A stretch of 64,000 bases of DNA from Puccinia triticina (lineage: Eukaryota > Basidiomycota > Pucciniomycetes > Pucciniales > Pucciniaceae): assembly GCF_026914185.1 (NCBI RefSeq), contig NC_070558.1, positions 6,891,501-6,955,500 on the forward strand. Direction: 5' to 3'. The position numbers and the translations under genes are program-made. This document shows, piece by piece, positions 32,838 through 43,445 of the stretch. Each line of letters begins with the position of its first letter. Within the stretch, counting starts at the first letter, position 1. The notes beneath the pieces were generated by a model, which was not told the DNA's origin, ran no database searches, and saw only the letters and a program-made list of their open reading frames with translations.

Positions 32838-32945
32838 CCGGGTACCTGCGGCGGGTGCGGGTACCGCCTGGTTTTTTCGCCCAAAACAGACACCCGCACC
32901 CGCACCGGCACCCGGCACCCGCGGAGGGTACCGCGGGTACTTGCA
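32838..32945. repeat. GGTACC-rich module
   Basis: CCCGGGTACCTGCGGCGG, then GGTACCGCC, a T-rich centre with CGCCCAAAA, then repeated CACCCGCACCCG and GGGTACCGCGGGTAC. It abuts the palindromic array starting near 32955. Confidence 0.8.
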
Positions 32946-32954
32946 GGGAAGAAA

Positions 32955-33180
32955 TGTGCCTTTTTGATGACCAGTGTGTGCCGGTCACTGAGAGGGTTGT
33001 GTACCCTCTTGATGACCGGTGTGTGCCAGTCATTGAGAGGGAGGTGTGAGGAGGTTTGCCTTCTTGATGAACAGTGTGTGTGCTGGTCATCAAGAGGGAG
33101 GTGTACCCTCTCAATGGCCGGTGTTTTCCGGTCATTGAGAGCTGAGAGTCAAGACCCCCTTGATGAATGGTCTCTGCTGG
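32955..33180. repeat. GATGACCGG palindromic array, left part
   Basis: Alternating GATGACCRGTGTG and CCGGTCATTGAGAGG half-units. It is interrupted at 33180 by a solo LTR and resumes at 36458. Confidence 0.8.
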
Positions 33181-36100
33181 TGACAGCTCTGTTTATGAAG
33201 CTTAGGGCAAAAAAACTGTCAAAATAAGGGTTTTGGGCCCTAGCACTATAACTGTGCTGATGTAAACACTGGTAAGTTAAATTACCAAGTTGGTTACGTG
33301 GCAAATATGGCCACTAAAATGGTTTAAACACTCTTTAACAGAGGAAGGATTAATTATGTAATTATTAATTACAGGGAATTAATTTGGCGTAAAAGTAGGT
33401 GGTAAGCGCTTAAACTGATTGGCTGCTTGATAGAGGCGGAGGTCTTACAGCAACTGCTTATAAGGATAAATCTTTAAATATGCTAATAAGGGATTTTTGA
33501 TGATTTAAAGGGTTTGATGCAGTGGATTTTGCGTGCTGGGGATGGTTTAAAAGGAAAAGGGGCTACAATAGTAGCAGGGGAGAATATTCACGACAAACTT
33601 ACAGTTTATGGGCGGTGAATGGTCTGGGGCATCTTTTCCTGAGGGCCAAATAGGCCTCTATTTATACAGGGGACTTCAGTGGGCGCAACCACTAAGTCCT
33701 TTTCTCCCTATGGAAGTATCCTGAGGTGTACCCGGGAACAAGGCTTGGCTGTGGGCAATTTATTTGTATTATAATAGACTAATTTCCCTGACTCTGTCAC
33801 ATGACATGTTTATAACCAATTGTCATGTGAAAGAGCTTCAGTAGAAGTCTACATAATGCTTTCACGGGGTATTTTTACACAGCTAATATTACTCTTTAAT
33901 TTACAATAGTTTAATTTTATGTACTTTGTTTATTTTACTATTTTTTTGTATGTAATACCTTTTTTGGTCGCTTTCTGGGGCCAATTCTTAATTATAAAAT
34001 TAGGGGCAGGCTAAATCCACACCAAAAAATTACTTCATCCACTCCAAAAATGGAGTGAACAGTAGTCCACTCCAACTTTCATTGGAGTGAACCATAGTCT
34101 ACTCCAAATTTTGTTGGAGTGAACAAAATTACACTCCAAAAAACCCTGTTTTTTGGAGTGTAACCATGATGGACTCCAAAAATTTTGGAGTGAACCCAAT
34201 TCCACTCAAAAGATATATTTTCCAAAGTAAAATTACGGACTTACTTCGCGCACTGCGGAAAACTCTTTGCGCACTGTGGGGGTCGTCTTCTCAACGTCCC
34301 GCGCCCAGTGCGCGCTTTCGCCACAGCTCTTTGCGCACTGTGCATTCCCCCAAAAAAACGGCTTGCATTTCTTGAGATATTTTTTGATGAATCAATAGAA
34401 TGGCTTTTTATGATCCCCCTAAAAAATAATCAAGTCATTTAGGGGTCTCCTTGAGCCTAGAGAAAATTGACATGAAAAAATCATATTTTAACGCGGCAGG
34501 AACCTGTAATATTGCTTCCTGTGCCACAGTAGCCCCAAGAATTTCACAGTATCATGGCACATGTGCAAATTCATGACCTGATAATTTTCAGAATTTTTCC
34601 CAGAGATATAAGGGGTGCGCGGCAGGCTTAGTAGGAAAATTAATGCTAAATGTATAGCTTTTTTGTTACACACCCAAACAGTTCCAAAATTTCAGAAATG
34701 TTTGCATTGTGAATATTCTCCGCGCCATAAATTTCTTGGCAATAGTCTGTCATGATAACATGAGATGTAGTGCGGCGGGCTTAGTTGGAAAATTACTGCT
34801 AACTTATCTCATGTTTTAATGACACACTATTGCTAAGAGCTTTATGCCGCGGAGAATATGCAAAATTGAAACATTCCTGAAAATTTCAGACTGTTTCAGT
34901 GTGTAACAAAAAATCTATACATGTAGCAGCCATTTTCCTACTAAGCCCGTCGCGCACCCCTTATATCTCATGTTACCATGACACAATATTGCCAAGAAAT
35001 TTATGGCGCGGAGAATATCCACAATGAAATCATTTCTGAAATTTTGGGACTGTTTGGGTGTGAAACAAAAAAGCTATAAAGTTAGCAGTAATTTTCCTAC
35101 TAAGCCTGCTGCGCACCCCTTATATCTCATTTTATAATGACACACTATTGCTAGGAATTTCAGGGAATTAATTTGAAGCATATCTCTCTGTGCTCTCAAA
35201 ATTTCGTGCCTTTGGTGTGCGTAACAAAAAAGTTATACATATACGCAAAATAATAAACGCAATACCTATTTGGGCTACAGGAAAGCTGGTGAAAATTCTG
35301 AAAATTATCAGGTCATGAATTTGCACATTTACCATGATACTTTGAAACTTTTGGGGCTACTGGGGCACAGGAAGCGATATTACAGGTTCCTGCCGCGTTA
35401 AAATATGATTTTTTCATGTCAATTTTCTCTAGGCTCAAGGAGACCCCTAAATGACTTGATTATTTTTTAGGGGGATCATAAAAAGTCATTCTATTGATTC
35501 ATGAGAAAATATCTCAAGAAATGCAAGCCGTTTTTTTGGGGGAATGCACAGTGCGCGAAGAGCCGTGGCGAAAGCGCGCACTGGGGGCGGGACGTCGAGA
35601 AGACGACCCCCACAGTGCGCGAAGAGTTTTCCGCAGTGCGCGAAGTAAGCCCGTAAAATTATTCATTTTTTTGGAGTGCACGGATGTTCACTCCAAATTT
35701 ATTGGAGTGCAATATTCTAGTGAAACAATTCAGGGTTCTCAAAGAGGAACAAAACCTTATGTCAGCATCATATGTGTATTTAAAATACATCAAAAATGAT
35801 GTATGCACAATTCTTTCAGTATCTACAATGACTAAAACCTTCACCAGAAATAAATTTGGGGGGATTCAATTAGGTTGATTCATGTAACCTGCATACTACT
35901 GCTAAAATGTTTTCCTGGTACTCCATCCCAAGAACTTGGAATATACATTGTTCAAAGTTATTATACAGATTCAAAATTGCATTTTTTTAAATTTGAGAAG
36001 CCTTAATCCACTCCAATAAATTTGGAGTGAACATCTGTGCACTCCAAAAAAAAAAATGAAAAAATCTCCCTTGGAAAAAATATTTTTGGAGTGGAATTGG

Positions 36101-36457
36101 GTTTACTCCAAAATTTTTGGAGTGCATCATGGGCACACTCCAAAAAACAGGCTTTTTTGGAGTGTAATTTTTTTCACTCCAACAAAATTTGGAGTAGACT
36201 ATGGTTCACTCCAATGAAAGTTGGAGTGGACTACTGTTCACTCCATTTTTGGAGTGGATGAAGTAATTTTTTGGTGTGGATTTATCCTGCCCCTAAAATT
36301 AGTACATGAATGAATAGGAATAAGGAGTTACTTTGAGTGGGTGACCCCCCTTAATTTATGATGAGGAATCTGATTCTGCAATAATAATTCACTAATTATT
36401 ATTATTTACTAAGTTATTGCAGTTTTTTGGATACTTGATGTATCTCTAAGGCTGACA
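33181..36457 (+). mobile_element. Solo LTR splitting the array (978 bp without its own insertion)
   Basis: Begins TGACAGCTCTG and ends AAGGCTGACA; GCTGG flanks both sides (33176-33180, 36458-36462). A TTTATACAGGGG box near 33660 may be promoter-like. A foldback element (34003-36293 plus its 8-bp duplication) sits inside. Confidence 0.85.
34003..36293. mobile_element. 2.29-kb hAT-like foldback element with 8-bp target duplication
   Basis: Starts GGGGCAGG and ends CCTGCCCC; TAAAATTA flanks both sides exactly (33995-34002, 36294-36301). Arms of at least 600 bp are inverted copies. The outer arms carry alternating CACTCCAA and TTGGAGTG motifs, the next part GCGCACTGCGG motifs, and the centre (34600-35290) repeats ACCCCTTATATCTCAT and GCGGAGAATAT blocks in both orientations. 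No transposase. The 8-bp duplication is typical of hAT elements; the family is inferred from that. Confidence 0.88.
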
Positions 36458-36720
36458 GCTGGGGTCATCAAGAGGGCTGTGTGCCTTCTCAATGACCGGC
36501 ACACACCAGTCATCAAAGGTGTACCCTATGATCAATGGCTGGTGTGTGCCGGTCATTGAGAGGGAGGTGTGCCTTCTTGATGACCAGTGTGTGTGCTGGT
36601 CATCAAGAGGGAGGTGAACCCACTCAATTGCCAGTGTGTTCCGGTCATCAAGAGGGATGTGTGCCTTCTCAATGACTGGTGTGTTCCGGCATCAAGAGGG
36701 TACACAAGCACCAACTGTTC
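36458..36720. repeat. GATGACCGG palindromic array, right part
   Basis: Continuation of the array at 32955-33180 after the solo LTR: CTTGATGACCAGTGTG / GGTCATCAAGAGGG units. Confidence 0.8.
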
Positions 36721-36744
36721 ATTGAGAGGGGTGCTGCGGGGCGG

Positions 36745-36862
36745 GTGTTGACCACGGGTACCCGGGTACCTGGTGTTTTTTTTGCCAAATTCCACCACCG
36801 CACCCGCACCCGGCACACGCGGGCGGGTACCCGCTGTACAGTCGTGGGTGCTGGGTACCGCC
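36745..36862. repeat. GGTACC-rich module
   Basis: CACGGGTACCCGGGTACC, a T-rich centre with TTTTTGCCAAATTC, then CACCGCACCCGCACCCGGC and GCGGGTACCCGC. Same orientation as the copy at 32838, so the array is bracketed by two modules. Confidence 0.8.
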
Positions 36863-38420
36863 AAACAGGTATCAATATGTTAGTGTGTCAGGAAAATCTG
36901 AATACATTTGCCTGACACATTCTCCAGTTGCTGAATTTTTTTTCAAAATATTTAAAGTTAAGGGACAATTCCAGGGGAACAAACCTTGAATTAACCAGGA
37001 TTTGGGTGTGACTTCATAAAATCTCCCTAAAATTAGTTTTGTACATATCACCAGGGGGGGGGGGGAATGGTTGCACTCTCCAGAGAGTGCCAGATGTTAA
37101 ATTGTTTCAGGAAGGCTGCCAGATGTGAGCTGTGCCTCAGTTTTAACTCAGTCATGTGCTAGCTTGATGTTATGACCAACTGATATCAATCTTTGCTGTA
37201 GTCATGCTTTTATAATCTGACTCAAGGCCAAGGCGGCTCCGCCGCTGCAAAGCCAAAACCCATATCCCCCCTTCCTTTGCAGGCTAATTAGATATATAGA
37301 TCAAAATTTAGTCAAAGCTGGCTTGATCATTGATTTTCAATTTCACACTCTCAGTTAGATTGCTTTAACACATTGCAAAAGAAAAAAAAGCTTTATAGCA
37401 ACATGCACCTGGATTATGAATTATTTACTTCTCTATTTCATTTATCCAAGATTGAGGCCTCTTTATGCAATCTTGAATTTGAAAATATCCACCTCAAGGA
37501 TTGTTGACATCAAATTTTATCTTGTGGTTAACTCACTGTAAAAAACTACCTCCACTTCAAACCAGCCCACAAATTTATAATTTATCACATGAGAGGGGCA
37601 ACTCCAATATGTGTCCAAAATCATGCAGAATATAGCTGGTTTATTTTCATGACATATTTCCCAATAGCTTTAAATCACAAGTTCTTGATATGAATTCAGT
37701 TGTTTGCAAAGAAGCATAAGTAATAAATTTGAGTCTGAGAAATGACATGAAATGTGCTCCAAATTCCAATCAATCCACTTGATATGATTTTGAATAGCCA
37801 CCATGTAATCTATTATGGATTCTGACTTTCTTCAGGCTACAACTACTTACTTCCATCCCATTACTCAGCTCAGGGAGCTGTTGAGTAATACATATGTATT
37901 AGTAGGTAGACAAAATTGATTCTTGCCCATTCAAGATCAAGCTAAAGCAGTGTCATAAATAATAGACAATCTTTCTCTAACAACTCAGACAATAGTCAAC
38001 AGCAATCCCACAGACTTGGCAATCAGAGAGAGACTGGATATGTTTCCAATTGATGGTAGATCCTGTCAAAATAGCAGAGGCCACAAGAAGAAAATGAAAA
38101 ACACACAGCAATGTGTATCATGTGTGGAGGGACAGACCTCGTGGAGATTGTTGACAACCAAAGGGCTAAGTTCACAGGCCCCAAAGCTGCCAAGAATGCA
38201 GAGGAAGCAGGCAAGGCCTTGGGGTGGATGAAGCCCAAGAGGGTTGTGGCAAGCCTGAGGGCGTCGAGGGCGACGCAAGTGGCTCGGCGTCCAGGATGCT
38301 TGTCTGCAGCGTTGGGGAGCAGTGGAACAGGTCTCTTTTTAAGCTGGACGGAGCCAGGGACATAGATTGTTGCCCGTGTGATGTGTTCGCATAGCAGGCT
38401 ATAGGAGGGGGAAGGAGACG
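36863..38420. other. Gene-poor stretch with one Helitron-like hairpin
   Basis: No supported gene. At 37222-37245 AAGGCGGCTCCGCCGCTGCA resembles the 3' hairpin of the two Helitron-like elements, but the following bases (CAGA on the minus strand) do not fit a CTRR end. Confidence 0.45.
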
Positions 38421-38425
38421 TACGT

Positions 38426-38974
38426 GTGGATGTGGAGGCCAATTTCTTGGTAAAAGCCATCCAAGATCTGTCTGAGGCTGTCGTAGCAGTCAACGGGGCA
38501 CCGGGAGATCGTAATCGGGGGCCATCCTGCTGCTCCTCCTCAAACGAGCTCGGCAGAAAGTCGCGGGGACGTTATAGGAACTTCCCCGCCATCTTTGGAG
38601 GCTTGCTAGTCTTCTCACCCACTGATAACATCAACACCGACGGGATCTACCCAGCCAAATATACCCATCAGGACGGCATTTGGCTGGAGGGACAGGCAGC
38701 GGTGGTGATGGAGAACTACGACTGCTTGTTTGCTGAGACTGCACGGGAATTTTACCGTTCTCCTTCCACGAGAACCCTTCCGCCTCCCGCGCAGCAGAGC
38801 CGGAAGACCGGAACCGGCGCCGAGCTTGTTATCGGACCAAACTTCAGCACTGGCTTGTCCCCCGAGAAGGCTGCCACGGCCCTTAGAAACGCCGGGACCC
38901 AGCTGGTGATTGCAGTTAGTTTTGGCGAGATCCTTCAACAGAACGTGATCAATAACAGTAGAGAGGCATTATAA
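38426..38974 (+). pseudogene. LYS4: Homoaconitase (LYS4) C-terminal relic
   Basis: A 182-codon frame whose residues about 60-175 match the swivel domain of fungal homoaconitase: FPAIFGGLLVFSPTDNINTD, GIYPAKYTHQDG, VVMENYDCLFAETARE and the end LRNAGTQLVIAVSFGEI. LYS4 works in the alpha-aminoadipate lysine pathway of fungal mitochondria. The active-site loop, normally close to FNFGTGSSREQAATAL, reads FSTGLSPEKAATAL, so the catalytic Ser-Arg-Glu is lost. The large N-terminal iron-sulphur domains are absent, and the first 55 residues are unrelated. It ends 44 bp from the TRM2 relic on the other strand. A non-functional fragment, probably a dispersed copy. Confidence 0.75.
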
Positions 38975-39017
38975 GTGAGCTTAGTATTCTTGATGATTGT
39001 AGACAAGGGAAAAGTTC

Positions 39018-40068
39018 AGGGACATTCCTCGATGTCAATCACCCGTCGATGGCCTTTTTCAGCCAATCCGATGGCCAGTCCACCAGGACCGGAATGATAA
39101 TCTTGAGCAGACTCTTCTTCTTGTACTGGGGCAGCCTTCTGGTTCTTCAATTGACGTGGTAGTTCGAAGTGAGGCGTCAACTTGGTACGGTATTCGTATT
39201 CTTTGGGCGATTGCAGAGTCAGTTCTACCATGGGGATTGAGGATGGATCGAGACCTAGACACAAAGTCAACGCTGATTAAGCAGTGCTGTCCCTATGGAA
39301 TTTGGCTTTTTGAAACAAACTAAGCCAAAAAGTGTTTGAAAGCTTTCTGGACCGCGATTTGTTTAAGATCCAGCTGTTTCTGATAATGGATCATTTGATA
39401 CTAAACAAAATACACACGGGGATCAGTTTTGAAATCTAGGAAGTTATTTTGTTTGGATCAAGTAGAATTGGAGGGAACAACTTGCCTGGCAACACTGCCA
39501 GAATAATTGGCTGGGCTGAGGTTATCCCAGTTAAACTGGGATGCAATCAACCAATTCAAACTTGGGTGATCTCAACTGATGAAATATAAATCCAAGACCC
39601 CCCTTGGTTTTATATTTGATTGGTTGAGATAAACCAAGTTTAAATTGGTTGAGTGCATCCCAGTTAAACTGGGATGACTTAAACCCAGCCAAATATGCTG
39701 GCAGTGCAACCAGAACACTTTCCAAAGTATTTACATCTGATCAAGGCATCATTTCTTGATTCTCCAGCTGTCACAACACTGATCAAATCACCAACCGAGT
39801 GAGTAAAATTATGTCTAAAGATTCTGGATCTTACTAAATCACCTGGGACACAGAATGGTATGACAAGAGCCCAGTTCTTTTGGGGTGAAATCGCGATTCC
39901 ATCTCCTACAGAAGCATACCACATTGTCAATCTACAAGTTGTTTGTGTGCTCCTGTTAGAAAACAGAGAATAAAAAAACCAACCAAAGCTACTCAAGGCT
40001 GAGATCTCCACCTCGATCTTCAAAACCTTGATGAGCATTTGTTCAGGGAGCAATAACCGTCTCAAATA
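39018..40068 (-). pseudogene. TRM2: tRNA (uracil-5-)-methyltransferase (TRM2) N-terminal relic, cut by a MITE
   Basis: Minus-strand exons: about 40068-39984 (EVEISALSSFG), 39905-39710 (GDGIAISPQKNWALVIPF through IRCKYFGKCSGC), then after the MITE and a GC-AG intron (GCAAGT at 39485; TTTAG before 39400) YQMIHYQKQLDLKQIAVQKA, then ELTLQSPKEYEYRTKLTPHF to IDIEECP at 39024, where a stop follows. These are the TRAM-like and Cys-cluster segments of Trm2, which makes m5U54 in tRNA. The whole SAM-dependent catalytic domain is missing. The third splice junction looks damaged. A relic, truncated and opposed to the LYS4 relic. Confidence 0.78.
39493..39706. mobile_element. CACTA-like MITE in the TRM2 coding sequence
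   Basis: Inverted ends CACTGCCAGAATAATTGGCTG and CACTGCCAGCATATTTGGCTG, near-complete palindrome of 214 bp, flanked by CAA on both sides (39490-39492, 39707-39709). A 3-bp duplication and CACT ends fit the CACTA superfamily. Removing it restores the codons for SGCQ directly before the intron. Confidence 0.88.
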
Positions 40069-40069
40069 A

Positions 40070-41100
40070 AACTGTTTTAGCGTCCATCAAGCTACACGAA
40101 GTCCGCGAATTAAATCCACAGAAGGTAGAGCTTGGGTTATTGGTATTTGGGAGGGGTGGATGCTTGGGCCAAGGAGTGAGGAGAACCCTTACTTTTCTAA
40201 TACTTCCATTGAGTTTAGGGGAAGGGTGAGGTGGCTAGCGGTTGACGGACGGCGAGTGTGAATGGGGTGGACAACACCTATTGGGGGAGTTGCTGGTGCT
40301 TCTAGCAGACGGATGTTGGCCAAGTTCAAGGGGGCGGTCACAGATGCGGTGGATTTTGACATTGCCAAGAGCCAAAAACGGTAGGTGTTGCTGGTCGGGG
40401 GGATGGCCAAGCTGGAGCTCAAGGGCCAGTGGCGTCAATTTGAATTCAAATCTTGGCCCAAGGCTGTTGATGGTTGGGTTGCTTGCAGCTTGGGTGGTTT
40501 CTGGATACATGGTTGTTGTTGTCATGTGCAGCCCAAAACCAGACAATGCCTATCCTGTCAAACCACCGCCTTGCAGGTTGGAGATACCAGAGGGGTGTGG
40601 CGGTGGTGTAGTTTCAGGGCTTGATTAATGCTAGATCGTCTATAAAATAGACTTTGGCTTGCTTGCTTATGTGCGCCAGGGCGTCCTCTGCCGCTGTAAT
40701 TCCAGCGTGCAGTTCGTCCTCACCCCTCCGCTGTTGCACTTGCGCAGTCTGAGGGGCTAAACTTGTTGGCCCCCCTTTGCATAATGCCTTCAATGCGGCG
40801 CGCTGGGGGCCATCCACCCACTATTTTAAACCCTGCTAGACAGGGATGGATAGTGGGTCTAGTTTGTGGTGTTTAGATTTTGTGTTAAGAACACTTTTTT
40901 TGTGATTTGTTTTTTTTGGAAGGGGGAACCCTTCCATTTTTTTTTTTTTGTAATTTTGTTAATTTGTAGGGGGAACCCTTGATCTTTGTTTCTGTGTTTC
41001 TCTGTCTTTAATAAACTTGGATGAGTTAACATCACAGCATGAGGCTGTGGCACTCGAGATAATTCCAGGCATATTTTCCTCTGTAACTAGGGATTGTTGA
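40070..41100. other. Intergenic stretch, nothing firmly recognised
   Basis: Several short open frames on both strands, none with a motif I can name. One CCGCTGTTGCACTTGCGCAG unit at about 40727 matches the array at 46500-46740. Confidence 0.4.
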
Positions 41101-41106
41101 TTTAGA

Positions 41107-41212
41107 CCCGGGTACCAACCGGTACCTGGGTACCCCCTTGTTTTTTGTTCCACATCAGGTACCTAGTACCGCACCCGGAACCGCCTGGCGGGTACCACAG
41201 GTACTGCCAGCG
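41107..41212. repeat. GGTACC-rich module
   Basis: CCCGGGTACCAACCGGTACC, T-rich centre, then GTACCGCACCCGGAACCGCC and GGGTACC. This copy has no full palindromic array beside it. Confidence 0.75.
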
Positions 41213-41577
41213 CTAGCTTTTGTCTCCATTGCCATAACCAGCCCTCCAATACTTAATTAACTACCATTTATATTGCAAGCATCACCAAAGACCTTAATTT
41301 ATACTATGTAAACTAGCCAAACCAACTCATACTGGGATTAATCATCATCTAAGACAATTACCTTTCTTTTAGAATTCTTTGTGGTCTTGCTGGAATCCTC
41401 GTATTTTTGTTTCCATCCGGCCAGGGTACCTTCTTTGATTCTTCTGGTTTTTGAATAGAAGGCAACAGTCATTCCGCCACTTATTGAGTTTGGTCCAAGT
41501 CGGTGCCTTCTTGATGGGAGGAAGACCAGGATTTTGAGGTATTTGACTTCGAAGAGTTAAATCAATTCAAGGAAGCC

Positions 41578-41871
41578 ATGCAATCAAGTTTACCTTACAC
41601 CAATGTACAAGAATCAATTCAAAATATCCTTATACAGCATGAAAAATACTACAAACAAAGGGAATTTTATGATTACTATCCTTTGGAAGATCTTGATTCA
41701 AAGTTTTTGTGTCTTCTCAAACACTTTGAAAAATTTTCTAGAAGAATTGTTGATTACTATGAGGCAAAGTTTGAAAAATTGGTCACAAGAGAGAAGTTAG
41801 ATGGAAAAGTTGAAAAAAACAAATTCCATACTGGGCATTTTATGTTTGCAAAGGGTTTCTTGCAATTTTGA
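41578..41871 (+). CDS. Small hypothetical protein, 97 aa
   Basis: ATG-started frame, rich in Lys, Glu, Phe and Tyr (for example YYKQREFYDYYPLEDLDSKF), with no signal peptide or known motif. The frame is open upstream for about 20 more codons (EDQDFEVFDFEELNQFKEA), so it could be the 3' exon of a larger gene or a remnant. No homologue recognised. Confidence 0.3.
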   Translation: MQSSLPYTNVQESIQNILIQHEKYYKQREFYDYYPLEDLDSKFLCLLKHFEKFSRRIVDYYEAKFEKLVTREKLDGKVEKNKFHTGHFMFAKGFLQF

Positions 41872-42339
41872 CTGTTTAGCATCACTTTCTTTCCAAGTCT
41901 AAAATGTCAAATCTTTTAATTTCAATGGAAAGGAGTTAAAACTGAAAAAATATTAATCTCATCAGACTCCAAAATAGTAGTGTTACTATTGTATTATATT
42001 TACCAGATGATCAATCAAATTCACATTTTGTGTTCCATTCCTTTTTCATATTTCCCTTTTAATAAAACACAACCCATTCTTAGTTTTTTCTCTATCACTA
42101 AACAGGCCAGACTTAACGTTTTCTAGCTAATTACCACCTAGTGTTTAAAAGAATTTTTTCATTGCAGAAATGTCAAGAGACAAGAGAGAGAAAAAAAATA
42201 CAGGGAAGAAAAGAGTGGCAAAAAATGTACTTGTGTGGAATGAGAACAGAAAAAGTCTCACAGAGGGTGATGTACATGGAACATAAAGATCAGAGCAGAC
42301 ATAGCTGAGAGCTTTTCAGGATTCATCTGCTATGAATAA

Positions 42340-42500
42340 GGCCCCGTTTGGCTGCCGCGGTATACGTCATAAATGGTTGAATTTATGACGCCGCGACCCA
42401 AAGTTTGCCCCCTGTTGCCACCAAAACTTTGAAGCCCCCGGGGGTTGCGCGTCATAAATTCGACCATTTATGACGTATAACACGGCAGCCAAACGGGGCC
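42340..42500. mobile_element. GGCCCCGTTTGGC-family MITE, 161 bp
   Basis: Inverted ends GGCCCCGTTTGGCTGCCGCG, flanked by TAA (42337-42339, 42501-42503); almost a full palindrome around GAATTTATGACG / CGTCATAAATTC. Confidence 0.9.
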
Positions 42501-42559
42501 TAATACATTGCTCCACAAACTGCCAAGAAAAAAATATGACCAACAAGACCATGTTCAGA

Positions 42560-43445
42560 GTAAAGGAGATGAGAATTGTGTGAGGGCTGGGTCTGGCTAG
42601 AAAATAGGAAATTTGTCAGCCTTAGAGTCAACTCAAGTCTGCCTTTTTCTGCCTTTTACATATGAATTACTTCATATCTTTTTCATCTTAAGAGATAACC
42701 TTGTTTTGACTTCATATTCTGTTTCCTCATGCAATTTTAACACTAGTTGCAACTTATTAATTCCTTGTAACTATACTCCTTCCCTGAGTTATTGAGTTGT
42801 GGCGCGCATGCGCAGTTGTGACGTGTCAGCGCTACCAGACGCGCCAAACCACATGTACATATGTAAATTAAATAAGCAAACTGAAACATTTTTGTAGTCA
42901 GGATCCCCCTTGCCTGAGGCGGATCTACAGACTTCAGCACACCAGAACCACACCCCAGATAACCCCAGGATCACCACCAAAGAGTTTACAACACTCCCAG
43001 TATACCTACTGTCACAGGCGCCTAGGATATTGACAGTAAGTAACCTTTTTCACTGAACCTTGTTTATCTCAGAGGTACAACTCTGTGTCTTGCTTCATCT
43101 ACTATTCTTTGCTGGCCTTTGCCTCATTCTTGATCACAGGGCTGTCCCTTCATATCTGCATTCTTTTTCTGTGGTTTTTGCAAGAAACAAACCACATAGG
43201 TTTCCCTTTAAAGAACCTTGACTATCCAGAAGGAAGCTAAAAAATTGTGGCTGGATTAAACTTATCCAATCCAGGATCCCTCCACGTTTCTTTAATGGTG
43301 AGAGGAGGCTGTAGCACTCTCTAGCACAGCTTGGCAGCACTCTTCTGAAGAGGTAGCATTGCCAGTGGACGTGAATTCCCACCAGAATAACCTTGAATAT
43401 CTGCTTATCTTGATCCTGCTCAGTTTCTCTCTCTTTTTCTCTCTC
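42560..43445. repeat. Dispersed repeat, inverted relative to 11560-12900
   Basis: Reverse-orientation copy of the element at 11.6-12.9 kb, sharing GTCACAGGCGCCTAGGATAT and CCAAACCACATGTACAT. It lies directly beside the Helitron-2 3' end. Confidence 0.6.

Noticed and set aside
32649..33227. 192-codon open frame on the plus strand
   Set aside because: It is translated from the GGTACC module and the palindromic array; repetitive, no ATG-based gene model and mirrored by frames on the other strand.
37222..37245. Third Helitron 3' end
   Set aside because: Hairpin matches but the terminal bases are CAGA rather than CTRR and no matching TCTAAG 5' end was found to its right.
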